Shown here one piece after another: positions 1-5,240 of a stretch of DNA of 5,453 bases (its first letter is position 1; each line of letters starts with the position of its first letter). The translations under genes were made by a program, and so were the position numbers. This DNA comes from an uncultured Ardenticatenia bacterium (lineage in GTDB: Bacteria; Chloroflexota; Anaerolineae; Promineifilales; Promineifilaceae): contig CALLZA010000182.1 in assembly GCA_937858165.1 (NCBI GenBank), positions 1 through 5,453 on the forward strand, read 5' to 3'. The notes below the pieces were generated by a model. The model had not been told where the DNA came from and did not search any database. It saw only the letters and a list, made by a program, of their open reading frames with translations.

Positions 1-128
1 GATTCTAGTGTGTGTGGCTAGCTCTTTCTTGATCGCGATGTTGCTTTTCGTGAGAGAGCACTTTAGTCTCCCATGTTCGTAGTATCTGCGGGAGCATGAT
101 AAGTCGGAGTCCTAATTTGTTTTTTTTT
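1..128. other. non-genomic read-through tail (left)
   Basis: This stretch lies outside the P7 adapter end and finishes with a run of nine T at 120-128. On the opposite strand that reads as poly-A followed by random bases, the usual pattern when a sequencer runs past the end of a short library molecule. It holds no gene, and its base composition differs from the GC-rich insert. It should be trimmed. Nothing biological can be inferred from it. Confidence 0.9.
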
Positions 129-194
129 CAAGCAGAAGACGGCATACGATATCTAGTACGGTCTCGTGGGCTCGGAGATGTGTATAAGAGACAG
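129..194 (+). other. Illumina Nextera P7/i7/read-2 adapter
   Basis: The Illumina P7 end sequence occupies 129-152 with one mismatch near its end. An 8-base i7 index, CTAGTACG, follows at 153-160; I recall this as Nextera N702. The read-2 linker GTCTCGTGGGCTCGG is at 161-175 and the 19-bp Tn5 mosaic end AGATGTGTATAAGAGACAG at 176-194. This is library DNA, not a transposon of the organism, although the mosaic end derives from Tn5. Translated, it gives the familiar contaminant peptide ending in GDVYKRQ. Confidence 0.98.
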
Positions 195-423
195 GGTCGA
201 GGCCGAGCAGACGGCCGTCGGGCGCGGCGGCGTCCAGTAGCCCCGCGGCGTGGCCGCCCGCGCCGAGCGTGCCGTCGAGGTAAGCGCCACCAGACGCGGG
301 CCGCAGGGCGGCCATGACCTCGGCGAAGAGCACCGGGACGTGGGCGACGCCATCCAAGCGTGCCGGCATGTCGACATCTCTGGCGACGACCTGGGTCGTT
401 TCGTGGCGCAACTCCTCGGCCAT
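195..423 (-). CDS. rsmH: 16S rRNA (cytosine-1402-N4)-methyltransferase RsmH, N-terminal fragment
   Basis: RsmH (MraW) uses S-adenosylmethionine to methylate N4 of C1402 in 16S rRNA, tuning decoding at the ribosomal P site. Only the first 76 codons are present. They include HVPVL (residues 28-32) followed by an amphipathic stretch, then [12 protein letters not shown] (48-59), which is the SAM-binding motif I region, and GRLLGLD (70-76), the next strand of the Rossmann core. The family is usually about 300 residues, so roughly three quarters is missing because the Nextera adapter begins at 194; the 77th codon is already hybrid. The ATG at 423 lies 21 nt after the mraZ stop and has no strong Shine-Dalgarno sequence. 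RsmH proteins commonly start just before HxPVL, so the internal ATG at residue 19 is a plausible alternative. The mraZ-rsmH order is the standard head of the dcw cluster, and the gene is surely cotranscribed with mraZ. Confidence 0.93.
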
Positions 424-444
424 TTCATAAATCCGCGCAATGGG

Positions 445-864
445 CTAGATGCCCAGGTTGTCCCACCGTCCGTCGTCGCCCTCGCTAGCCTCGCGCACGG
501 GCGTCCAGTCGCTGGCGTTCCAAATTTCGAGATGGTTGTACATGCCGGCGATGACGACGTCGGTGTCGATGCCGGCAAACTCGCGCAGATAGGGGGGCAG
601 CAACACGCGCCCCTGGCGGTCGGGGATGAGGTCAATCGCGCCGGAAAAGACACGGCGGCGAAACTCGCGGGCGCTGGGGTCGCTGATGGGCAGACTCTTG
701 ACGCGCTCGGCTAGCTCCTCCCAGCCTTGAAGGTCATAGGCCATGAGGTTGCGGTCGAAGCCGCGCGTGACGACCATGCCGGCGGCCAGTAAGCCGCGGA
801 ACTTGGCCGGGATCGTCAGCCTACCCTTTTCGTCAATCGTGTGTCGAAACTCGCCCAGGAACAT
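445..864 (-). CDS. mraZ: transcriptional regulator MraZ
   Basis: MraZ is a small DNA-binding protein of the AbrB/SpoVT swapped-hairpin superfamily. It forms ring-shaped oligomers and represses its own dcw operon in species where it has been tested. The 139-residue product is of normal length, and both family repeats are visible: DEKGRLTIPAKFR at residues 11-23 and DRQGRVLLPPYLREF at 82-96, each carrying the D-x-x-GR-x-x-x-P signature. MFLGEFRHTID is a typical MraZ N-terminus, so the ATG at 862-864 is secure, although the Shine-Dalgarno region just upstream is weak. The C-terminal tail after EIW (113-115) is acidic and poorly conserved in the family. The stop is TAG, and rsmH starts 21 nt downstream on the same strand. 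The matching operator boxes lie 71-110 bp upstream of the start codon. Confidence 0.97.
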   Translation of the reverse strand: MFLGEFRHTIDEKGRLTIPAKFRGLLAAGMVVTRGFDRNLMAYDLQGWEELAERVKSLPISDPSAREFRRRVFSGAIDLIPDRQGRVLLPPYLREFAGIDTDVVIAGMYNHLEIWNASDWTPVREASEGDDGRWDNLGI

Positions 865-901
865 CCCAACCTGCCATTAGAACATCTGTTCGTATTGTCC
901 C

Positions 902-910
902 ATTCTAGCA
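902..910 (-). promoter_or_regulatory. possible second mraZ promoter (extended -10)
   Basis: TGCTAGAAT on the minus strand matches the extended -10 pattern TGnTANAAT, with TAGAAT at 907-902. It would start transcription about 30 nt before the mraZ ATG, downstream of the MraZ boxes. No acceptable -35 hexamer lies at the proper distance, so this is a weak alternative to the promoter at 976-1004. Confidence 0.3.
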
Positions 911-934
911 GAAAAACAGTGGGCTGGCGTGCCT

Positions 935-974
935 GTTTGTCCCACAATGCCCCACTTTTTCCCACAATTGCCCA
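935..974 (-). promoter_or_regulatory. MraZ operator: four TGGG boxes at 10-bp spacing
   Basis: Read on the minus strand, four decamers follow each other without a gap: TGGGCAATTG (974-965), TGGGAAAAAG (964-955), TGGGGCATTG (954-945) and TGGGACAAAC (944-935). Three of the four TGGG cores are preceded by G. The TGGGN-N5 direct repeat is the published MraZ recognition pattern in E. coli (three boxes). The 10-bp phase puts every box on the same DNA face, as expected for a ring-shaped oligomer. The boxes start just after the -10 element of the proposed promoter and cover the likely transcription start, a position suited to autorepression. Confidence 0.88.
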
Positions 975-975
975 A

Positions 976-1004
976 AGTATAGCGCATCACACTATTTATG
1001 TATA
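976..1004 (-). promoter_or_regulatory. predicted sigma-70-type promoter of mraZ-rsmH
   Basis: On the minus strand a -35 element TATACA (1004-999, 4 of 6 consensus bases) is followed by a 17-bp spacer and a -10 element TATACT (981-976, 5 of 6). Initiation would fall near 969, inside the MraZ boxes, giving a leader of about 105 nt. The spacing and the overlap with the operator make this the preferred promoter. No experimental start site can be seen from sequence. Confidence 0.6.
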
Positions 1005-1042
1005 GGAAAGGGGTGAAATTTTAAGGATGAGATTTGGGGCGG

Positions 1043-1070
1043 GTGACAGGTGGCGAGTGGCGGGTCACGA
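1043..1070 (+). repeat. degenerate heptamer tandem repeat (GTGGCGA type)
   Basis: Four consecutive 7-mers are visible: GTGACAG (1043-1049), GTGGCGA (1050-1056), GTGGCGG (1057-1063) and GTCACGA (1064-1070). The middle two differ at one base, and the outer ones keep the leading GT. It resembles the short tandemly repeated heptanucleotides (STRRs) described in cyanobacteria. The same 7-bp periodicity occurs in a different array at 4315-4342. Confidence 0.6.
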
Positions 1071-1076
1071 ACTGCA

Positions 1077-1102
1077 GAGTCCGCATCCTTAGATGTGGAC
1101 TC
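1077..1102. repeat. inverted repeat / hairpin
   Basis: The arms GAGTCCGCATC (1077-1087) and GATGTGGACTC (1092-1102) pair over 11 positions, ten Watson-Crick and one G-T, around the loop CTTA. No T-tract follows on either strand, so it is not a standard intrinsic terminator. A 10-bp palindrome, GCCCATGGGC, follows at 1108-1117. The function is unknown. Confidence 0.6.
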
Positions 1103-1234
1103 GCCTGGCCCATGGGCGGGGTGTGTGGGCAGCCGGCGCGTTCCATTCCGGCGGCGCCACCCGGTGCTGAAACGACCAGGCCATTCCATAGCGTCGGCCG
1201 AGGCCAGCTTCAGAACGAGGCGCAACACGCTTAA

Positions 1235-1250
1235 GGCCCCTTGAGGGGCC
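1235..1250. repeat. GC hairpin with TTGA loop
   Basis: GGCCCC (1235-1240) and GGGGCC (1245-1250) form a perfect 6-bp stem around TTGA. The loop type matches that of the hairpins at 1413-1533 and 1602-1615, suggesting membership of the same intergenic hairpin family. No T-tract follows. Confidence 0.6.
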
Positions 1251-1364
1251 GCTGTCGCGTAGCCCGGTGGCTGATGCACTTTAGCAAATGAATACGGTTA
1301 TGGCCCACCGGCGGGTTCTAGGAAATTAACAAATAGATCGGCATACAGCATACAGCGCCGACCG

Positions 1365-1424
1365 GTGGCGGTGGGCATCGTCGTGGTAGGCCCCGTCGGG
1401 TTGGGCCCCGTCGCGGTGGGTTGA
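1365..1424. repeat. imperfect 15-bp-period tandem repeat
   Basis: Units GTCGTGGTAGGCCCC (1380-1394) and GTCGGGTTGGGCCCC (1395-1409) match at 12 of 15 bases. A weaker unit precedes them (1365-1379), and a partial one follows from 1410 into the first hairpin. On the minus strand the period would encode Pro/Thr/Gly pentapeptides such as PTATG and PNPTG. That could mean a relic of a Pro/Thr-rich linker, but no intact gene surrounds it. Confidence 0.5.
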
Positions 1425-1533
1425 AACCCACCGCTAGCGTGAAAGTGCGATGAATCGCACTGAAGAAGCGCGACACCCTCTGAAAGTGCGTTTGAACGCA
1501 CTTCTACGCTAGCGGTGGATTTCAATCCACCGC
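1413..1533. repeat. nested inverted-repeat element with four hairpins
   Basis: Four near-palindromes lie in a row. A is GCGGTGGGTT/AACCCACCGC (1413-1434). B is AGTGCGAT/ATCGCACT (1444-1461). C is AAGTGCGTT/AACGCACTT (1484-1503). D is GCGGTGGATT/AATCCACCGC (1512-1533). Each has two central bases, so as RNA or single-stranded DNA they fold into stems with TGAA- or TTGA-type tetraloops; D has this on the minus strand. The whole block is also an inverted repeat. CCACCGCTAGCGT (1428-1440) pairs exactly with ACGCTAGCGGTGG (1506-1518), and pairing continues inward for 7 bp after two mismatches. A and D are near copies of each other, as are the stem cores of B and C. The symmetry suggests a mobile or REP/MITE-like intergenic element. 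No target-site duplication or transposase is visible. Confidence 0.8.
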
Positions 1534-1601
1534 GGCCGGTCGGCCCGGTCGGTGTGCCGACTTAATTGTTCATCTCCTACAACGCGTTTGGCTCGACCGC
1601 C

Positions 1602-1615
1602 GCGGATTGATCCGC
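1602..1615. repeat. small hairpin with TTGA loop
   Basis: GCGGA and TCCGC form a 5-bp stem around TTGA (1602-1615). It lies 78 bp beyond the end of the membrane-protein gene and has the same loop type as the hairpins at 1235-1250 and 1484-1503. It is short and could be chance. No T-tract supports a terminator role. Confidence 0.4.
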
Positions 1616-1692
1616 CAGCGCGATAGCCGCATTATTTTGGTTAAAAGCATCAGCCCGTGGCGGACGTGGGGGTAGCCGCTCGCCACCTGTTC

Positions 1693-2595
1693 TTACGCTT
1701 GGGTCTGAATGACGTGGAGCAGGTCGGTGATCCGATTGCGGCGGTAGAGGTAGAGCAACAGGGCGCGGGTTTTGTCCTTCTTCGTCCCGGCGTCCAGTTG
1801 CTCCCAGTCGATGCCTAGCTCACCGGCCAACGCCTGCAACTGCTCCACGCTATAGTGGGCCAGCAGGTAGTGGCGGATGACGGTGCGCGGCGACTCGGGG
1901 CTGAGCTTTTCCGGGCGGGGCAGGTACTCGGGCGGGGGCGGGGTCAGGATGCGTTCGACGGCCAGGGCGACGGCCCCGGGCTGGCCGTTGTCGTCGGCCG
2001 CGTCCATGATGCGGACGATGAGTTCGTCATTGGTCTGACCCGCCACGACGACGTCAAGCTCGTTCACATCCAGGTCGAACATCAGGTCTTGCAGGTCGTC
2101 GCGGCTGAAGCGGAGGCGGATCTCTTCATAGAGCATCTGCCGATCGTAGCCGGCCGCGGCGTAGCCATCTTTGTATCCTGGGGCGCGAGGTGGGGGAGCT
2201 ACTGGGACGGCGGCGGTCCGAGGTGGCGGGGCGGGCATCTCAGCTGCCGGAACGGGCGCGCTATGGGCCGGTCTGACTTCCACGGGGAAAGAAGCAGAAG
2301 GGGTAGAGAGGACAGCCGACTGTCCTGTCCCTGCGCTTCCCGGCAACCACGGCCGCACCACGCCCCAGAACCACGCCGCCGACCCGGCCAGCAGCGCCCC
2401 GGCGATGATGTAGAAGAAGAAGCCCAACTCGCCCAGCAGCGCGTCGCGGTCGAACGTGCCCAGCAGGGTGTCGAGCAGGACGGCCGTCGTCACCGTCAGC
2501 AGGCCAATACCCCACACCACCGACGGGCGGCGCAGGAACTTGACCAGGAAGATGAGGACGATGAGCAGCTTCAGGACGGTGAAGGCGATTTGCAT
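1693..2595 (-). CDS. membrane-anchored protein with tandem death-like (effector-associated) domains
   Basis: The 300-residue product has three hydrophobic segments near its N-terminus (about 3-20, 26-45 and 57-80), a Pro/Ala-rich flexible linker (about 83-145) and two related helical domains (about 153-217 and 237-297). The domains align with the same spacing: F163-S..L168-Q..L171..L175-D-V and Y248-S..L253-Q..L256..L260-G-I. The second also carries DAGTKKDKTRALLLYLYRR (268-286). That pattern (helix, [FY]S, LxxLxxxLG[IV], then G-x-K-x-x-K-x-R-x-L) is what I recall from effector-associated domains, death-fold-like adaptors found at the ends of bacterial caspase-like, TIR and NACHT-type proteins. 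I infer a membrane-tethered adaptor or scaffold that recruits partners through homotypic contacts; no enzyme domain is present. The ATG at 2593-2595 opens directly into the first hydrophobic segment and lacks a strong ribosome binding site. It is a single gene, divergent from the secreted-protein gene. The family call is from memory; the membrane topology and the duplication are seen directly. Confidence 0.8.
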   Translation of the reverse strand: MQIAFTVLKLLIVLIFLVKFLRRPSVVWGIGLLTVTTAVLLDTLLGTFDRDALLGELGFFFYIIAGALLAGSAAWFWGVVRPWLPGSAGTGQSAVLSTPSASFPVEVRPAHSAPVPAAEMPAPPPRTAAVPVAPPPRAPGYKDGYAAAGYDRQMLYEEIRLRFSRDDLQDLMFDLDVNELDVVVAGQTNDELIVRIMDAADDNGQPGAVALAVERILTPPPPEYLPRPEKLSPESPRTVIRHYLLAHYSVEQLQALAGELGIDWEQLDAGTKKDKTRALLLYLYRRNRITDLLHVIQTQA

Positions 2596-2605
2596 ACCGG
2601 CAAGA

Positions 2606-2633
2606 ATTGTAGCAGGCCAGACAGAGCGGGCAA
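2606..2633 (-). promoter_or_regulatory. possible promoter of the membrane-protein gene
   Basis: On the minus strand TTGCCC (2633-2628, 4 of 6) is followed by 16 bp and TACAAT (2611-2606, 5 of 6), the latter preceded by an extended TGC (2614-2612). Transcription would start only a few bases before the ATG, giving an almost leaderless message. That would fit the absence of a clear ribosome binding site. Confidence 0.4.
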
Positions 2634-2703
2634 CTCGCTTCTTGCGGCGCAGCAGCCGCCCAGAGGAAAACCAAAAGTGATAAGTAATAATACATGTTAA
2701 ATT

Positions 2704-2726
2704 AGCTAATTATCTAATAATTAGCT
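2704..2726. repeat. AT-rich inverted repeat
   Basis: AGCTAATTAT (2704-2713) and ATAATTAGCT (2717-2726) form a perfect 10-bp inverted repeat around CTA. It lies in the AT-rich middle of the divergent intergenic region. It could be a regulator-binding site or a cruciform. No T-tract supports a terminator. Confidence 0.6.
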
Positions 2727-2752
2727 GGTAAGCGTTGTTTTATATCGCTTAG

Positions 2753-2803
2753 ACATGACGAATGTCATGTGAGTACTATGACATATGTCACATGACATAT
2801 CAT
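2753..2803. promoter_or_regulatory. cluster of TGACAT/ATGTCA motifs, possible operator
   Basis: A 7-bp inverted repeat, ACATGAC/GTCATGT with loop GAAT (2753-2770), is followed by the perfect 12-bp palindrome TGACATATGTCA (2779-2790) and by another copy of the half site, ATGACATAT (2792-2800). The hexamer TGACAT or its complement thus recurs at least four times in about 50 bp. The site lies between two divergent genes and overlaps the proposed promoter of the secreted-protein gene, so a dimeric regulator is likely. The regulator is unknown. Confidence 0.5.
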
Positions 2804-2821
2804 CCATGATACTAGTAAGAT
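2792..2821 (+). promoter_or_regulatory. possible promoter of the secreted-protein gene
   Basis: ATGACA (2792-2797, 5 of 6 to TTGACA) is separated by 18 bp from TAAGAT (2816-2821, 4 of 6 to TATAAT). The leader would be about 100 nt and contains the palindrome GTGGGCCCAC (2867-2876). The -35 hexamer is itself part of the TGACAT cluster, which would suit repression. Tentative. Confidence 0.3.
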
Positions 2822-2913
2822 TGTAGTTGGAGGGAGCCCATATCTTGCGTAACTGGTGTCCACTATGTGGGCCCACCCCCTATGTCGCAGTCGTGTTGTT
2901 TTCAGCCTTGGAT

Positions 2914-2919
2914 AAGGAG
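2914..2919 (+). promoter_or_regulatory. strong ribosome binding site
   Basis: AAGGAG lies 8 nt before the ATG at 2928. It is by far the best Shine-Dalgarno match in the window and fixes the start of the secreted-protein gene. It contrasts with the weak or absent sites before the minus-strand genes. Confidence 0.85.
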
Positions 2920-2927
2920 CCACAATC

Positions 2928-4229
2928 ATGAGTAAGCAGCGTTTGGGACGATGGGTAATCGTGCTGTTCCTGTTGGCCGCCCTGCCGGGTATGACGGCGG
3001 TGATGGCACAGGGGCAGGAGCCGGCGGGCAAAGCGCCGCTGCCGGCGGTAACGGAGTTGAGTGAGTCGCCGACCCCTCTGGCGGCCAACCTGAACGAGTC
3101 GGAGCCGAACAACAACTTTAGCGCGGCCGACGTCATGGCCCTCGAGGACGTGATGGCCGGCGTCATTAGCGCGGTCGGCGATGTCGACTACTTCAAGTTT
3201 CAGGTAACGGACGTGGCCCAGGAGGTATTGATCAACCTGGATGCCGCAAGCATTGGCTCACCGCTCGACACGGTGGTGACTCTCTACCGTAGCAACGGCA
3301 ATGCGATCGGCAGCAACGATGACACTGACACCCTGGATTCGTTGTACTACTACAAGCTCCTCCCCGGATGGTACTACATCAAGGTCGAGGATTTCGGCAA
3401 CAACAGTGGCGGTGCCAATTACGCTTATAACCTGATCCTGTCCCGGATGATCCTCATCAGCGCGCATCCGGCCGGGCTGGGCACCAAGACCATTCAGGGT
3501 ATTCCCTTCCAGGCGGGTGACATTTTGGCCCAAACGTCGGCCGGCACGGGCAATGTTGTCCGCTGGGTGATGTTCCTGGACATTTCTGACCTGGGCACCA
3601 CCAAGAACATCGACAAGGTCGCCACGATGAGCGATAGCGCGGATCTGCTGATCGGCTTCTCGGTCAACGTGACGCTGCCGGGCACGACCATCATTGCCAA
3701 ACCCCACGACTTCGTTCGGTTCCAGCCGGGCAAGTATGGTGGGACTACGCAAGGCTCGATGTATCGCTATCTGATCGGGGCCAATAACGGCTTGACGACC
3801 GCCGGCGAAAGGCTGGATGCTATCGGCGACTGGGTCTCCGGCAACGCTGGTGGTGTGATCTGCGATGGGTATCCGGTCAGCACGGTAGGCTCAGGCTTGG
3901 TCAACAATGTCGCCGGTGGGACATTCAAGCCGGCCAATGAAGACATCTTCTGCCGGGTAGACGTGAACCTGTGGCGGCCCTACTTTGACACGTCGCCCGT
4001 TGCCGGCATGACTGCGGAGAATGTGATCGCCTTCGATTACAACCAGCGTTTGACCGCGGGCTACTTCGTGATTCAGGGGACGGGTGTGATCGCCGGTCAC
4101 GCTGTCAATCAGAAGCAGATCTTCTCGCTCTGGCCGGGCAACCCGCCCTCGTGGCGGACCCTGTCCTGGAACGGGCCAGATTTTGGCTGGCTCTGGAACA
4201 TTGACGCGATCGACGTCACGGGCTTCTAG
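2928..4229 (+). CDS. secreted protein with PPC-type domain and duplicated C-terminal module
   Basis: The 433-residue product begins with a clear Sec signal peptide: basic MSKQRLGR, a hydrophobic core at about 9-24 and a likely cleavage site after VMA at residue 27. A short Pro/Ser/Thr region follows. Residues about 55-172 look like a PPC (bacterial pre-peptidase C-terminal) beta-sandwich: ESEPNNNFSAAD (57-68), GDVDYFKFQV (84-93), LDTVVTLY (113-120), SNDDTDTLDS (129-138) and LLPGWYYIKVEDF (144-156). The rest (about 175-433) has no catalytic signature. It appears to contain two related units, about 208-303 and 344-430, each opening W-x(2-3)-[FY]-x-D-x-S, carrying a shared F-x-PG / LWPG point and closing with [LI]DAI. 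Two cysteines (312 and 342) could form a disulfide. The family is known mostly from secreted proteases and surface proteins; here no protease domain is present, so I infer an extracellular binding or surface-associated role. The start is fixed by AAGGAG 8 nt upstream. A strong terminator follows, so the gene is monocistronic. Confidence 0.88.
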   Translation: MSKQRLGRWVIVLFLLAALPGMTAVMAQGQEPAGKAPLPAVTELSESPTPLAANLNESEPNNNFSAADVMALEDVMAGVISAVGDVDYFKFQVTDVAQEVLINLDAASIGSPLDTVVTLYRSNGNAIGSNDDTDTLDSLYYYKLLPGWYYIKVEDFGNNSGGANYAYNLILSRMILISAHPAGLGTKTIQGIPFQAGDILAQTSAGTGNVVRWVMFLDISDLGTTKNIDKVATMSDSADLLIGFSVNVTLPGTTIIAKPHDFVRFQPGKYGGTTQGSMYRYLIGANNGLTTAGERLDAIGDWVSGNAGGVICDGYPVSTVGSGLVNNVAGGTFKPANEDIFCRVDVNLWRPYFDTSPVAGMTAENVIAFDYNQRLTAGYFVIQGTGVIAGHAVNQKQIFSLWPGNPPSWRTLSWNGPDFGWLWNIDAIDVTGF

Positions 4230-4270
4230 ATCACTGGGTAGGCGGCCCTTCGATGGCCGCGCTTAGTTAG

Positions 4271-4316
4271 GACAACTCCCCCGGCGAGCACCCCACGCCG
4301 GGGGAGTTGTCTTTTT
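4271..4316 (+). terminator. strong rho-independent terminator
   Basis: A perfect 16-bp stem (4271-4286 with 4296-4311, GACAACTCCCCCGGCG and its complement) surrounds a 9-nt loop and is followed at once by TTTTT (4312-4316). It sits 41 bp after the stop of the secreted-protein gene and ends its transcript. On the other strand no T-tract follows the stem, so it acts in one direction. Confidence 0.95.
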
Positions 4317-4369
4317 AGGGATTAGGTGTTAGGGATTAGGGAAGAGCGCTCTTCCCTAATCCCTACCCC

Positions 4370-4373
<4 letters not shown>
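4315..4373. repeat. inverted heptamer arrays containing a perfect 36-bp palindrome
   Basis: Four tandem heptamers run rightward: TTAGGGA (4315-4321), TTAGGTG (4322-4328), TTAGGGA (4329-4335) and TTAGGGA (4336-4342). After the centre AGAGCGCTCT come three in the opposite sense: TCCCTAA (4353-4359), TCCCTAC (4360-4366) and CCCCTAA (4367-4373). Positions 4330-4365 form a perfect palindrome of 18 + 18 bases centred on 4347/4348. The last heptamer overlaps the stop codon of the mutase gene. The array lies between convergent genes. A hairpin in the mutase mRNA could protect its 3' end or stop transcription, but no U-tract follows on that strand. Confidence 0.85.

Positions 4374-5240
<867 letters not shown>

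Larger units (their letters stand above)
1005..1692. other. long intergenic region without a recognisable gene
   Basis: About 690 bp separate the mraZ promoter from the 3' end of the membrane-protein gene. Short open frames exist on both strands (for example 992-1279 minus and 1298-1525 minus). None has a convincing ribosome binding site or family motif, and they run through hairpins and repeats. What can be seen is repetitive: a heptamer array (1043-1070), a perfect-loop hairpin (1077-1102), a GC hairpin (1235-1250), a 15-bp-period repeat (1365-1424), a nested hairpin cluster (1413-1533) and a small hairpin (1602-1615). The part at about 1120-1230 shows no structure I can name. No tRNA or known structured RNA was recognised. 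Confidence 0.7.

Noticed and set aside
176..194. Tn5 mosaic end as evidence of a transposon
   Set aside because: It is part of a full synthetic Nextera adapter with index and P7; the matching copy at 5241-5259 belongs to the other adapter.
96..317. Plus-strand open frame of 73 codons at the left end
   Set aside because: It runs through the P7/Nextera adapter and then antisense to rsmH; it contains the contaminant peptide GDVYKRQ.
992..1279. Minus-strand open frame of 95 codons, plus overlapping plus-strand frames
   Set aside because: Low-complexity, GC-driven frames with no motif; the region contains inverted repeats and the mraZ promoter lies at its right-hand coordinate edge.
1300..1330. 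Possible tRNA T-arm (GGGTTCTA)
   Set aside because: No matching arm, anticodon stem or acceptor stem could be found around it.
1298..1525. Minus-strand open frame of 75 codons
   Set aside because: It crosses three of the four hairpins and reaches into the fourth, and crosses the 15-bp repeat; it has no ribosome binding site and no recognisable domain.
1413..1533. CRISPR array
   Set aside because: The repeated units are palindromes of different sequence with no regular spacers and no cas gene nearby.
1855..2700. Plus-strand open frame of 281 codons
   Set aside because: Shadow antisense to the membrane protein; its composition is rich in Gly, Arg and Gln and it shows no domain, whereas the minus frame has clear membrane segments and repeats.
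4330..4365. Intrinsic terminator for the mutase gene
   Set aside because: The stem is perfect, but on the minus strand it is not followed by a T-tract, so a standard terminator is not supported.
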